A stretch of 64,000 nt of DNA, taken from the NCBI GenBank assembly GCA_049889095.1, contig JBLJFK010000009.1. One strand, 5' to 3'. Made by a program: the position numbers and the translations under genes. The notes below the pieces were generated by a model. The model worked only from the letters and a program-made list of their open reading frames with translations. It ran no database searches and was not told the origin of the DNA. This document shows, piece by piece, positions 33,594 through 42,899 of this stretch (its first letter is position 1; each line of letters begins with the position of its first letter). Source of the stretch: Ewingella sp049889095 (lineage in GTDB: Bacteria; Pseudomonadota; Gammaproteobacteria; Enterobacterales; Enterobacteriaceae).

Positions 33594-34676
33594 CTACCGG
33601 CAATCCTCAATCGATGCCAGCACCATTTCATGTGATACACCGGAGCGAACTTCTGACTGACCAATCGCTGTCGGTAATACCAGGCGCAGTTCGCCCGCCA
33701 GAACTTTCTTATCACGCATCATATGCGGCAAATAAGCCTCAGGAGACATTTCCTCAGGACCGGTGACCGGTAATCCGGCACGCAGAAGCAAATTTTTTAC
33801 CCGGGCAACATCGTCCAAGCTGAACTGCCCTAAACGGTGCGCGGTGTAACAGGCCATCACCATTCCGGCAGCAACGGCTTCACCGTGCAACCAGTTGCCG
33901 TACCCCATTTCAGCTTCAATGGCGTGTCCGTAAGTATGGCCAAGATTGAGCAAAGCACGCATGCCGCTTTCGCGTTCATCGGCAGCTACCACCTCAGCCT
34001 TCAGCTCGCAGCAACGACGAATACAATATGCCAATGCGCTCATATCAAGCCACAGCAATGCATCAATATTGTCTTCAAGCCATACAAAGAAGTCGGCATC
34101 CAAAATAATGCCGTATTTTATAACCTCCGCCATGCCGGAAGACATCTCACGAGCGGGCAGAGTGCGCAGGCAATCGAGATCGACAACAACCGAAGCCGGT
34201 TGATAGAACGCACCGATCATATTTTTGCCAAGCGGATGGTTGACGGCAGTTTTGCCACCAACGGAGGAATCGACCTGAGATAACAGCGTGGTAGGTACCT
34301 GAATAAAGCGTACCCCACGCTGATAACTCGCAGCAGCAAAGCCGGTCAGATCGCCCACCACGCCACCGCCCAGGGCAATAAGCGTGGTATCACGACCATG
34401 AGGTTTTTCCAGCAACGCTGAGAAAACCTCATTAAGAACAGACAGGGATTTGTATTGTTCACCATCAGGCAGTATCACCTGATCAACACGAACGCCTGCA
34501 TGCTCAAGGACTGAGCGAACTGAGTCCAGATAGAGAGGTGCCAGAGTCTGGTTTGTTACCAGCATGACCTGATCACCCGCCTTTACAGGCATAAAAGAAG
34601 CCGGATCGTGGAACAATCCGGCAGCAATCGTAATGGGGTAGCTACGCTCCCCTAACGTTACGGTAATCCTCTCCAT
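33594..34676 (-). CDS. aroB: 3-dehydroquinate synthase
   Basis: A 360-residue NAD+- and metal-dependent enzyme converting DAHP to 3-dehydroquinate, second step of the shikimate pathway. Landmarks: DGEQYKSLSVLNEVF, ALGGGVVGDLTGFAAA, TTLLSQVDSSVGGKTAVNHP, EVIKYGIILD and NLGHTYGHAIEAEMGYGNWL (zinc-binding histidines), HGEAVAAGM. E. coli AroB has 362 residues. It follows aroK by about 57 bases in the same direction. Confidence 0.97.
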   Translation of the reverse strand: MERITVTLGERSYPITIAAGLFHDPASFMPVKAGDQVMLVTNQTLAPLYLDSVRSVLEHAGVRVDQVILPDGEQYKSLSVLNEVFSALLEKPHGRDTTLIALGGGVVGDLTGFAAASYQRGVRFIQVPTTLLSQVDSSVGGKTAVNHPLGKNMIGAFYQPASVVVDLDCLRTLPAREMSSGMAEVIKYGIILDADFFVWLEDNIDALLWLDMSALAYCIRRCCELKAEVVAADERESGMRALLNLGHTYGHAIEAEMGYGNWLHGEAVAAGMVMACYTAHRLGQFSLDDVARVKNLLLRAGLPVTGPEEMSPEAYLPHMMRDKKVLAGELRLVLPTAIGQSEVRSGVSHEMVLASIEDCR

Positions 34677-34733
34677 TTCGCGCTCAGTGACCTTCTTAAC
34701 TTACACCATTAGGCAATAACAGAATGCCAAAGA

Positions 34734-35255
34734 TCAGTTACTTTCCAACATGTTAATGATTTGGTTGGCAACCACTTTGGCGCTTTGATCGTCAGTACGG
34801 ATAGTAACATCCGCAATTTCTTCATACAGTGGATTGCGCTCTTTCGCCAGTGCTTCAAGCACTTCGCGTGGGGGGGCACTCACCTGTAATAATGGACGTT
34901 TTTTGTCGCGTTGTGTACGCGCCAATTGTTTTTCGATGGTAGTTTCAAGATAGACGACAACGCCGCGCGCTGACAAACGGTTACGGGTTTCACGTGATTT
35001 AACAGAACCCCCGCCGGTCGCCAGAACGATGCCTTGTTTTTCTGTGAGTTCGTTGATCACTTTTTCTTCGCGGTCGCGGAATCCATCTTCGCCTTCTAAA
35101 TCAAATACCCAGCCCACATCAGCTCCAGTGCGTCGCTCAATTTCGTGATCGGAGTCAAAAAACTCCATATTGAGTTGCTGAGCTAACTGTCGACCAATAG
35201 TGCTTTTGCCGGCACCCATAGGCCCAACCAGAAAGATATTGCGTTTCTCTGCCAT
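34734..35255 (-). CDS. aroK: Shikimate kinase I
   Basis: A 173-residue P-loop kinase, same length as E. coli AroK, phosphorylating shikimate. P-loop GPMGAGKSTIGRQ, shikimate-binding DSDHEIERRTG, GFRDREEKV, and GGGSV. The start at 35255 (MAEKRNIFLVG) matches E. coli; no strong ribosome site is visible there, and the frame is open 18 codons further. First gene of the aroKB-damX-dam block. Confidence 0.96.
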   Translation of the reverse strand: MAEKRNIFLVGPMGAGKSTIGRQLAQQLNMEFFDSDHEIERRTGADVGWVFDLEGEDGFRDREEKVINELTEKQGIVLATGGGSVKSRETRNRLSARGVVVYLETTIEKQLARTQRDKKRPLLQVSAPPREVLEALAKERNPLYEEIADVTIRTDDQSAKVVANQIINMLESN

Positions 35256-35366
35256 GTTTTTTGGTATTACTAAGACAATTCGTTGATGATAACCCGCCCC
35301 GCCAATCAAATTAGCGGCGGGACCTAAACTGAAACCTCATGAGCGGTAGTGCGAGATCAGAAAAAA

Positions 35367-35396
35367 ATTATCTCAACACTCTTGGTAGTTTGGCAA
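35367..35396 (-). promoter_or_regulatory. Candidate aroK promoter
   Basis: On the minus strand TTGCCA (35396-35391), 18 bases, then GATAAT (35372-35367), about 110 bases upstream of aroK. A G+C-rich hairpin (CCCGCC ... GGCGGG) occurs in the leader. The rest of the 344-base aroK-hofQ interval shows no gene. Confidence 0.6.
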
Positions 35397-35599
35397 CCGA
35401 ATAAATCGCATCGCGCGCCGCGGGAGGGAAAACATACGTTTTTATCGGCGTTTCAGCAGTCATTAAAAATCACGGTGCTCAATTCGGTAACACTTGTAAG
35501 CTAAATCGGCCGCAGCGTCAAACTCAGAAGCCTTTCGTGACACAAAAAGTTGCATAACCTCAACGCTATTCTGCCATTTTAGTCACGCTAATGCCCCGA

Positions 35600-36883
35600 T
35601 TAACGGCGGCTTATTAAGGTCGGAGTGATAAAAATCACCAATTCACGGCGTTTCATGCTTTTTGACTGCTGTTTGAATAAAGATCCTACTATAGGCATGT
35701 CACCTAACACCGGCACTTTGTTTTCCGCGTTCTGATTATGGCGCTGAAAAATGCCGCCAAGCACGATGGTTTCTCCATCTTTGACGGTCACCTGCGTTTT
35801 TATTTCCTGTTTGTCGATAGCCAGTGCCTCACCTTCAGCCTGCTTAATAATACGGCCAGGCATGTTCTGGCTGATTTGCAGCGCCAGCGTGATATCACCG
35901 TTACGTTGAATTTTCGGCGTGACCTCCATTCCAAGCACGGCTTCTTTGAATTCAATCGATGTACTGCCGCTGGCACCGCTTGAAACCTGATAGGGAATTT
36001 CGGTCCCCTGTTTGATGCTGGCCGTTTGCATGTGGGCAGTCAGCAGGCGCGGGCTGGCAATGATATCCACCTGATCTTCCTGCTCCAGAGCCGTCAGTTC
36101 CAGATCCAGTATTTGCCCGCTGATGTGCGCCAAATTAAACCCCGCCGTCACTATCGGATTTTCCACCGGTAGCCCCATGCTGAAATTATTCATCCTGACC
36201 GATTTTGTGATCGGATTATCGCCACTAAACCCCCAACGCACACCAAGCGCGCGCAGGCTTTCACTGTTCATGGTGACAATGTGCGCAGCCAATTGTACCT
36301 GCTGTAAAGGTAAGTCCATCTCTTTTAGCCAAGGTGTGATGGTATCGAGCGCTTGTCGAGTATCGCGGATTAACAGCGTATTGGTACGAACATCGGCAGA
36401 AGCGTGCCCTTTGTCAGACAACAGCGAACCTTTCTGAGCATTCAGGCTGGCTGCCGTTTCGCTGGCATCAGCGTATTGCAAAGCCAGAGTGAGGCTGGTG
36501 AGTGGTCGCTGTAGTCGTTCACGTTCCCTCTCTTCTTTCTGCTGTTGCTGTTGAACGGCGAGAGCAACCTGTGGAAGGACCATTAGCACATTGCCTTGCT
36601 GCTGGTACGTCAGTTTCCCCATTTTTAGGATGATATCCATTGCCTGCTGCCATGGTACATCCGCCAGCCTGACGCTGAGTTTCCCTTCTACGCCCGGCGC
36701 AGTGACCAAATTCAACTGCTGATGATCGGCCAGAGCCAAGAGAATGACGGTCAGCGGTGTATCCTGAAACTCGAGGGTGACGGGCTTGAGCGCGCTATCC
36801 GGTGCTGCCGCCATAGCTGAACCCATCAGTAACAGATAGGCGAACACTACTGCGCGTCGCACCGCTCTTTTAGAGCTTTTCAT
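35600..36883 (-). CDS. hofQ: Secretin HofQ (DNA utilization/competence-type)
   Basis: A 427-residue PilQ/ComE-type secretin (E. coli 412). A signal peptide (FAYLLLMGSAMAAAP) is followed by an STN-like domain (VTLEFQDTPLTVILLALAD), N-domains and the secretin core (IIASPRLLTAHMQTASIKQG, DGETIVLGGIFQ, PVLGDMPIVGSLFKQ, ELVIFITPTLIS). The start at 36883 has AAGGAAG upstream; the frame is open 76 codons further without support. Last gene of hofMN(OP)Q. In E. coli the set is needed to use DNA as a nutrient. Confidence 0.94.
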   Translation of the reverse strand: MKSSKRAVRRAVVFAYLLLMGSAMAAAPDSALKPVTLEFQDTPLTVILLALADHQQLNLVTAPGVEGKLSVRLADVPWQQAMDIILKMGKLTYQQQGNVLMVLPQVALAVQQQQQKEERERERLQRPLTSLTLALQYADASETAASLNAQKGSLLSDKGHASADVRTNTLLIRDTRQALDTITPWLKEMDLPLQQVQLAAHIVTMNSESLRALGVRWGFSGDNPITKSVRMNNFSMGLPVENPIVTAGFNLAHISGQILDLELTALEQEDQVDIIASPRLLTAHMQTASIKQGTEIPYQVSSGASGSTSIEFKEAVLGMEVTPKIQRNGDITLALQISQNMPGRIIKQAEGEALAIDKQEIKTQVTVKDGETIVLGGIFQRHNQNAENKVPVLGDMPIVGSLFKQQSKSMKRRELVIFITPTLISRR

Positions 36884-36923
36884 CTTTCTTCCTTTCCATG
36901 GAGGGCAATTGGTAAAACGACGA

Positions 36924-37784
36924 CTAACGCAACAGCGCCAGCGTATGTTGCTTGGCAGCACATAGCGGTTGCTGTAAATCGAACCTGACTTGCCTGGCTT
37001 CGACGGCCACCACCTGCCAACCAGATTGGGCATCTCGCCATCCCACCGAGGCGGGTAGCCAGCCAAGGCCCGGCCATAATATCCAGCCTCGTTGATGTAC
37101 GGCATCGCCAATCACACCGCCGAGGATCACGTCCTTGAAGGCGTCACGGGTATGAGTACAAATCTCAATAGCCTGAGATGAGAAGGGATCCCGGCTCACC
37201 GCGTCAGCAGATGGAAGCGTTGTGGAGATCGGTGACGGTCGGCTATCTGTGGCTAAAGAGAACGTAATATTGAGGAGCGTCTTATCCACATGTAACCGCA
37301 GATTACTCAACACCGGCGCTGCCGGATCGTTGAGTAATCTGCGCAGCAGTTCCAGAAAGTCTTTGTAATCTGTCCGTAGTGTCAGGCTCCCCCGCTCACC
37401 CTTTTTATCCGTGCTTGCGGGTAGCGCATCGGGCAGGCCGGGTTGCCACTGAAGCAGCGACCCTGCTGACTGATGCAATGCCCCGGTGATTTTCTCCATC
37501 AACGTCGTATCTTCCGTTTTTACTGGGGCCAAAAGTGCCTGTTGACGTAACAATTCCGCCAGAGGTAGCTGTAACAATAAGCGGTGCTGTTGGTCTGAGA
37601 CATTCTGCCGTAAGGTTTCAACGTGTTCCTGTCCCTGATGCTGCTCTTGTAAAGGAGCCTTTAGCATCAGGAAATAGAGCAACCAAACAAAACCAAAATA
37701 TCCCGCGAGTAATACTGCATATTGCTGCCAACCTGGTCTCTCCGTAATTTGATTGAAGGCGCGTGCGAGCGCATTTCTCATCAC
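36924..37784 (-). CDS. HofO-HofP fusion (PilO-like plus PilP-like)
   Basis: One continuous 286-residue frame sits where E. coli has hofO (146) and hofP (134). Residues 1-180 look like PilO/HofO: a short cytosolic start, one membrane helix (about 22-42, YAVLLAGYFGFVWLLYFLML) and a coiled stretch (EHVETLRQNVSDQQHRLLLQ). Residues about 195-286 look like PilP/HofP, with the family SRDPF motif (198-201) and a following Cys (SSQAIEIC). No second signal peptide precedes the PilP part, so it would be tethered by the HofO helix. Lies 8 bases after hofN and 40 before hofQ. Calls are by position, length and motif. Confidence 0.75.
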   Translation of the reverse strand: MMRNALARAFNQITERPGWQQYAVLLAGYFGFVWLLYFLMLKAPLQEQHQGQEHVETLRQNVSDQQHRLLLQLPLAELLRQQALLAPVKTEDTTLMEKITGALHQSAGSLLQWQPGLPDALPASTDKKGERGSLTLRTDYKDFLELLRRLLNDPAAPVLSNLRLHVDKTLLNITFSLATDSRPSPISTTLPSADAVSRDPFSSQAIEICTHTRDAFKDVILGGVIGDAVHQRGWILWPGLGWLPASVGWRDAQSGWQVVAVEARQVRFDLQQPLCAAKQHTLALLR

Positions 37785-37792
37785 AATATCCT

Positions 37793-38341
37793 TTATAAAA
37801 TATCTGCCGATTCAGCAAGTTGTACTTGTACGCCAAAACGCCAGCTCTGGGCGGGCAGGCGATGAATGTCGAGCAACCGCACCTCACTGAACAGCCGGTC
37901 ACCTTTCAAGGCCTGCGCGAATGCGATGATCTCAGGATAAACCCTACTTTCTCCACGCAGTTGAATACGCCCGTTGGGTTGCCCAATAAGCTCCGTCAAC
38001 CACACACTGTCAGGAATACTCGCACCGATAGAGACCAGCATGACAAGATAACTCTGACTTTTTATCCTGCGCTGTTCATGCTCTGTAGCTGCCTTTTGCA
38101 GCGCCTGTAATTTCAACGTTGCATCACTGACTTTTTTAAGCTGTACGGCTAATCGCGTCTGGCCGTCGCTTAGCGTGTTGACGTCGTTCTGTTGTACTTG
38201 CACTGCGTGCTGTGTGATCCCCAGCCACAGTGACATCAACACCAGCGTCAGCGTCAGGAACAACACAAGATGTCGCAGCCACACGCGTTGTCTGTGGCAT
38301 TGTTGGATACTTCGCCATGGCAGCAGATTAACGTACAGCAT
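37793..38341 (-). CDS. hofN: PilN-like protein HofN
   Basis: A 182-residue bitopic inner-membrane protein of the PilN family (E. coli HofN 179). It opens MLYVNLLPWRSIQQCHRQRV, the typical NLLPWR motif that docks to PilM/HofM, then has one membrane helix (about 23-45) and a periplasmic PilN domain (SIGASIPDSVWLTELIG). Its ATG overlaps the hofM stop (TGATG). Confidence 0.9.
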   Translation of the reverse strand: MLYVNLLPWRSIQQCHRQRVWLRHLVLFLTLTLVLMSLWLGITQHAVQVQQNDVNTLSDGQTRLAVQLKKVSDATLKLQALQKAATEHEQRRIKSQSYLVMLVSIGASIPDSVWLTELIGQPNGRIQLRGESRVYPEIIAFAQALKGDRLFSEVRLLDIHRLPAQSWRFGVQVQLAESADIL

Positions 38342-39189
38342 CAGCGGTCCTCCGGGCGCAGAGCTAATCCAGTAGCAAGAGCAAAAGCACCCGGGTTAGC
38401 TGGCAGAGGCGGCGAGAGTTGCCCTATCGCCGCTAAAGGGGACCAGGCGAGCATGCCTGCGGGTAATGCCTCGGTATTCGCGCTACTGAACAGGCAATGT
38501 TCGTCGCAAAGCTTTGCCGCCCGATATTGCTCACGAGCACGCAGCGCAAGTTGCGTAATATCACGGATTTCCTCCTCATCGAATATGCCGAATTGAAAAG
38601 GGAGTCCATGGGGGGCAGCCCACAGCCAGGCATCATCCAACCGGTGTAATAGAAGTTTTTCAGCACTGGCACCGGCGGCACTCGCCGCAAGCTGCAGCGC
38701 ACAGGGCGCAAGCTCAAACACCTCGGGAAAGAGTCGCGACTGCGCCAGAAAGTGCTGCCACTGCTGGATCTCTTGTTGTCTGGCCGCGGTAACAATAATA
38801 TTTTTGTCGCCGCAGGGATCTGTCCGGTAGTCCATCACCAGTTGTTCAACGCTTAGCGGGAACTGTCGGGCGGCGCTGGCTAGAATGAAGGCGCTGCGTG
38901 CGGAGCCGCTTAGCCTGGCATCCAGCGGGGAAAGCAGGTGTTGCATGACGCGCTGAGCGGGAAGAGAAACTCGCAGTGATATCTTGGCTGGTAAGGTATT
39001 GCGCCAAACCGATAAAATAGCGGTAAGCGGCGCGCTCTCATGTAATATTCCCCCGCGCAGCGTGAGGGACGGTAAAGGGTGGTGCCACCATTGCCGTAAT
39101 TGCCAACCGTGACGGCGCCGCTGAACCGCAATCGCCCGGGCAAAACCAGCTTGAATATCCAAGCCTACCTGCCATGCTTGTAGTCGCAT
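38341..39189 (-). CDS. hofM: PilM-like protein HofM
   Basis: A 282-residue actin-like protein of the PilM family (E. coli HofM 259), first gene of the hof operon. It starts MRLQAWQVGLDIQAGFARAI and contains FILASAARQFPLSVEQLVMD and ELAPCALQLAASAAG. In type IV pili, PilM binds the PilN N-terminus under the inner membrane. Divergent from mrcA, as in E. coli. Role here inferred from the conserved cluster. Confidence 0.9.
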   Translation of the reverse strand: MRLQAWQVGLDIQAGFARAIAVQRRRHGWQLRQWWHHPLPSLTLRGGILHESAPLTAILSVWRNTLPAKISLRVSLPAQRVMQHLLSPLDARLSGSARSAFILASAARQFPLSVEQLVMDYRTDPCGDKNIIVTAARQQEIQQWQHFLAQSRLFPEVFELAPCALQLAASAAGASAEKLLLHRLDDAWLWAAPHGLPFQFGIFDEEEIRDITQLALRAREQYRAAKLCDEHCLFSSANTEALPAGMLAWSPLAAIGQLSPPLPANPGAFALATGLALRPEDR

Positions 39190-39310
39190 TTTCGCCCAAT
39201 CTCCATATCGTCAAGTTAATAAAAGTACGTATCCATGTCGTAGGCTTGCCTTTATACTACCGCGCGGTTGTTTATAAACTGCCCAATTGACACTAAATGG
39301 GAAATCTCAG

Positions 39311-41863
39311 GTGAAGTTCGTAAAGTATTTTTTGATTCTTGCACTATGTTGCATTTTGCTGGGAGCAGCCTCGATATTTGGTTTGTACAAATACATCGAA
39401 CCGCAGCTACCCGATGTCGCCACGCTCAAAGACGTGCGCTTGCAAACACCGATGCAGGTTTACAGTGCTGAAGGCGATTTGATCGCCCAATACGGTGAAA
39501 AACGCCGTATACCCCTCAAGCTTGGCCAAATTCCGCCGGAGATGGTGCATGCATTCATTGCAACCGAAGACAGCCGTTTTTATGAACATCACGGCATTGA
39601 CCCGATCGGTATTTTTCGTGCAGCTTCCGTAGCGCTGGTTTCCGGACATGCTTCTCAGGGTGCCAGTACCATCACTCAACAGTTGGCACGTAACTTTTTC
39701 CTTAGTCCGGAACGTACGCTGACGCGTAAGATCAAAGAAGCATTTCTGGCTATCCGCATCGAACAGATGATGACCAAAAATGAGATCCTTGAGCTGTATC
39801 TGAATAAGATCTATCTCGGCTACCGTGCTTATGGCGTGGGTGCTGCAGCACAAGTTTATTTCGGGAAGGATGTCAGCCAGCTTACACTCAGCGAAATTGC
39901 AGTCATTGCAGGATTGCCGAAGGCGCCATCAACGTTCAACCCGCTCTACTCTCACGACCGCTCACTGGCGCGTCGCAACACCGTGTTGTCCCGCATGCTT
40001 GATGAAAAATACATCACGCAGGAACAGTACAATGCAGCACGTGCTGAGCCATTGATCGCTAACTACCATGCGCCACATATCGAGTTTTCGGCACCGTATC
40101 TGACTGAAATGGTGCGTCAGGATATGGTGAAACGTTATGGCGATAACGCCTATAACGACGGTTACATGGTCTACACCACCATTACCAAGAAAACCCAGCT
40201 AGCGGCTCAGGAAGCCCTGCGCACCAACGTGCTGAACTACGATATGCGCCACGGCTACCGTGGCCCGTCTAATCAGCTTTGGAAAGTGGGTGAAACGCCT
40301 TGGGATGAGAACAAGATTGTTCAGTCACTGAAAACTCTGCCGGTTTACGGCCCGCTCTTCCCTGCCGTTGTGACACAAATTGACGGTGATCAGGCCACGG
40401 TGACCATGGCAAACCGTGCGGTAATTTCATTACCGTTTAGCGGTATGCGTTGGGCACGTCCTTATCGTTCAGACAACAGCCAAGGGCCAACGCCGAAGAA
40501 AGTCTCTGACGTGGTTCAGCCGGGGCAGCAGATCTGGGTACGCAAATCCGGCGACGTATGGTGGCTGGCGCAGGTTCCTGATGTGAACTCTGCCATTGTT
40601 TCCCTCAATCCGAATGACGGTGCCGTTGAAGCGCTGGTCGGTGGCTTTGACTTCAACCAAAGTAAATTTAACCGCGCAACACAGGCACTGCGTCAGCTCG
40701 GTTCGAACATCAAACCGTTCCTGTATACCGCGGCTATGGACAAAGGCCTGACGCTCGCGACGATCCTCAATGACATGCCAATTACTCGTTGGGATGCCGG
40801 TGCAGGTCAAGACTGGCGTCCGAAAAACTCACCACCAACCTATGACGGCCCAATCAGCTTGCGCCAAGGTCTCGGTGAGTCAAAGAACGTTGTCATGGTG
40901 CGTGCGATGCGTGCGATGGGTGTCGATTACGCGGCAGAATATCTACTGCGCTTTGGCTTCCCAGCAGCCAACATTGTTCACTCTGAATCGCTGGCGTTGG
41001 GTTCAGCTTCCTTCACACCGTTACAGGTGGTTCGTGGCTATGCTGCGCTGACTAACGGTGGCTATCTGATCGACCCTTACTTCATCACCAAAATTGTTAA
41101 TGAGTCAGGTGAGGTTCAGTTTGAAGCTAAACCGAAAATTGCCTGCCGGACCTGTAACATTCCAGTGATTTATGGTGATTCGCAAAAATCAGCGGTGCTC
41201 TCAGATGACAACGTTGAGAACGTTGCCGTTTCCAGCGAAGGCAATAACAACAACAGCGTGCCTATGCCGCAGCTTGAGCAGGTTCCTGCGGGTCAAACCC
41301 AGCAAGTCGGCGAGCAGCAGTACGCACCGCATGTGATCAGCGCTCCGCTGTCGTTCCTCATCAGCGATGCACTGAATACCAACGTCTTTGGTCAACCAGG
41401 CTGGATGGGTACAGGCTGGCGCGCAGGCCGCGACCTGAAGCGTCATGACATCGGCGGCAAAACCGGTACCACCAATAGCTCGAAAGACGCGTGGTTCTCA
41501 GGCTATGGCCCTGATGTGGTGACTTCGGTATGGATTGGTTTTGACGATCACCGTCGCGATCTCGGCCGTTCAACGGCATCAGGCGTTATTCCTGACCAGA
41601 TTTCAGGTGCCGAAGGTGGAGCCAAGAGTGCTCAGCCGGCCTGGGATGACTACATGAAAGCAGTGCTGGATGGCGTGCCTGAGCAGAAGCGAACTCCACC
41701 ACCGGGTATTGTGACGGTGAATGTCGATAAGCAAACCGGCAAGCTTTCTGATGGTGGTGGCCACCCTGAGTATTTCATCGATGGCACTCAACCGACTGAA
41801 CATGCCGTTCACGAAGTGGGTACGACACTGATGGATAACGGTCAGGCTCGCGAGCTGTTCTAA
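39311..41863 (+). CDS. mrcA: Penicillin-binding protein 1A
   Basis: An 850-residue class-A PBP, identical in length to E. coli PBP1A. GTG start at 39311 (MKFVKYFLILALCCILLGAA, a membrane anchor), chosen because the same start is used in E. coli; the frame is open eight codons upstream. Glycosyltransferase domain: ATEDSRFYEHHGIDP (catalytic Glu), GASTITQQLARNFFLSPERT. Transpeptidase: GSNIKPFLYTAAMD (SxxK), GESKNVVMV (SxN), GGKTGTTNSSKDAWF (KTG). Polymerises and cross-links peptidoglycan. Divergent from hofM and ended by a terminator. Confidence 0.97.
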   Translation: MKFVKYFLILALCCILLGAASIFGLYKYIEPQLPDVATLKDVRLQTPMQVYSAEGDLIAQYGEKRRIPLKLGQIPPEMVHAFIATEDSRFYEHHGIDPIGIFRAASVALVSGHASQGASTITQQLARNFFLSPERTLTRKIKEAFLAIRIEQMMTKNEILELYLNKIYLGYRAYGVGAAAQVYFGKDVSQLTLSEIAVIAGLPKAPSTFNPLYSHDRSLARRNTVLSRMLDEKYITQEQYNAARAEPLIANYHAPHIEFSAPYLTEMVRQDMVKRYGDNAYNDGYMVYTTITKKTQLAAQEALRTNVLNYDMRHGYRGPSNQLWKVGETPWDENKIVQSLKTLPVYGPLFPAVVTQIDGDQATVTMANRAVISLPFSGMRWARPYRSDNSQGPTPKKVSDVVQPGQQIWVRKSGDVWWLAQVPDVNSAIVSLNPNDGAVEALVGGFDFNQSKFNRATQALRQLGSNIKPFLYTAAMDKGLTLATILNDMPITRWDAGAGQDWRPKNSPPTYDGPISLRQGLGESKNVVMVRAMRAMGVDYAAEYLLRFGFPAANIVHSESLALGSASFTPLQVVRGYAALTNGGYLIDPYFITKIVNESGEVQFEAKPKIACRTCNIPVIYGDSQKSAVLSDDNVENVAVSSEGNNNNSVPMPQLEQVPAGQTQQVGEQQYAPHVISAPLSFLISDALNTNVFGQPGWMGTGWRAGRDLKRHDIGGKTGTTNSSKDAWFSGYGPDVVTSVWIGFDDHRRDLGRSTASGVIPDQISGAEGGAKSAQPAWDDYMKAVLDGVPEQKRTPPPGIVTVNVDKQTGKLSDGGGHPEYFIDGTQPTEHAVHEVGTTLMDNGQARELF

Positions 41864-41899
41864 TGTGTTAAACGCGGCTCTAATGTATTAAAAAACAGC

Positions 41900-41938
41900 A
41901 AAAAAGCCGGTCATGCATTACGCAGACCGGCTTTTTTA
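41900..41938. terminator. Bidirectional terminator between mrcA and nudE
   Basis: Stem AAAAAGCCGGTC / GACCGGCTTTTTT around a short loop, between the convergent mrcA and nudE genes. A 15-base imperfect direct repeat including the mrcA stop lies just before it. Confidence 0.9.
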
Positions 41939-41975
41939 TGGAGAAAATTTCCGTGCTTTTAACCAACCTCACCCA

Positions 41976-42533
41976 CTACAGCGAACTGCGCATCAGAAAG
42001 TCTCGGGCGAGGAACAATGCGCTGACATTTCTGGCTTCGTTGAAATCCGGCTCGTTCAGCAGTTCCATCATGCGGGCAATCGGCCAACGGGTTTGCGGTA
42101 GTGGTTCAGGCTCATCCCCTTCCAGGCTTTGGGGATACAGACCCTTGGCGATGACAATATTCATGCGGCTGGAGAAGTACGACGGTGCCATAGTCAGCTG
42201 CGCCAGAAAATCAAAGTGCTGTGCCCCGTAGCCCACCTCTTCCATTAATTCTCGATTTGCAGCCTGAAGTACGCTTTCGCCCGGATCAATCAGCCCTTTC
42301 GGAAAACCCAGCTCATAGCTCTCAATGCCCACGGCATATTCTTGGATCAGCAGCAGGTCATCCCCAATAACAGGGACGATCAGCACGGCTTCACGATTAG
42401 ACGGGCGCATGCGCTCATACACGCGCTGTACACCGTTACTAAAAGTGAGATCAACGGATTCAATGGTGAACAAGCGTGAACTTGCTACCGTTTCTACTTT
42501 CTGGATCTCAGGTTTTTGCAGGTGCTTATCCAT
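41976..42533 (-). CDS. nudE: ADP compounds hydrolase NudE
   Basis: A 185-residue Nudix hydrolase (E. coli NudE 186) acting on ADP-ribose, NADH and diadenosine polyphosphates. The Nudix box runs through GLIDPGESVLQAANRELMEE and VGYG; the family N-terminus SRLFTIESVDLTFSNGVQRV and tail LPQTRWPIARMMELL are conserved. Divergent from igaA across 366 bases. Confidence 0.95.
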   Translation of the reverse strand: MDKHLQKPEIQKVETVASSRLFTIESVDLTFSNGVQRVYERMRPSNREAVLIVPVIGDDLLLIQEYAVGIESYELGFPKGLIDPGESVLQAANRELMEEVGYGAQHFDFLAQLTMAPSYFSSRMNIVIAKGLYPQSLEGDEPEPLPQTRWPIARMMELLNEPDFNEARNVSALFLARDFLMRSSL

Positions 42534-42899
42534 GGTTTCCCCAATTTATTGTTCACCTGATATCGGTGTCGCAATGGGTTTCAGTTGATTGTCACTTGAA
42601 GACATTGTGCGTTAGTGCGAACCTTTATCGCAATATTTGTGCGACATAAATTCAGTATCATTAGCAACAGTCAGGGAATTTCTGAACGTGGTTCTCCACC
42701 AGCGTCCCAAATCGGATAAAACCTTTAACAAAAAGCGGGGCGCAAAAAAATAGGATTTTACCGATATCCGGCGCGCTGTGATTATTGTTATGATCAAAAA
42801 TGGCTATTTTGGCAAAACAAGTAAGCTGCAAGGGAAGTAACGGTTTATCAACATGTATTTCCAACGCGTCGACATCAGTCATCTTAGACAGGGGATCGG
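42534..42899. other. nudE-igaA intergenic region
   Basis: 366 bases between divergent genes. It must hold both promoters, but I see no convincing named operator, repeat or small gene. The igaA ATG follows a GGGGATCGG stretch. Confidence 0.4.

Noticed and set aside
41861..41895. Imperfect 15-base direct repeat around the mrcA stop
   Set aside because: Short and AT-rich, likely a small local duplication without function.
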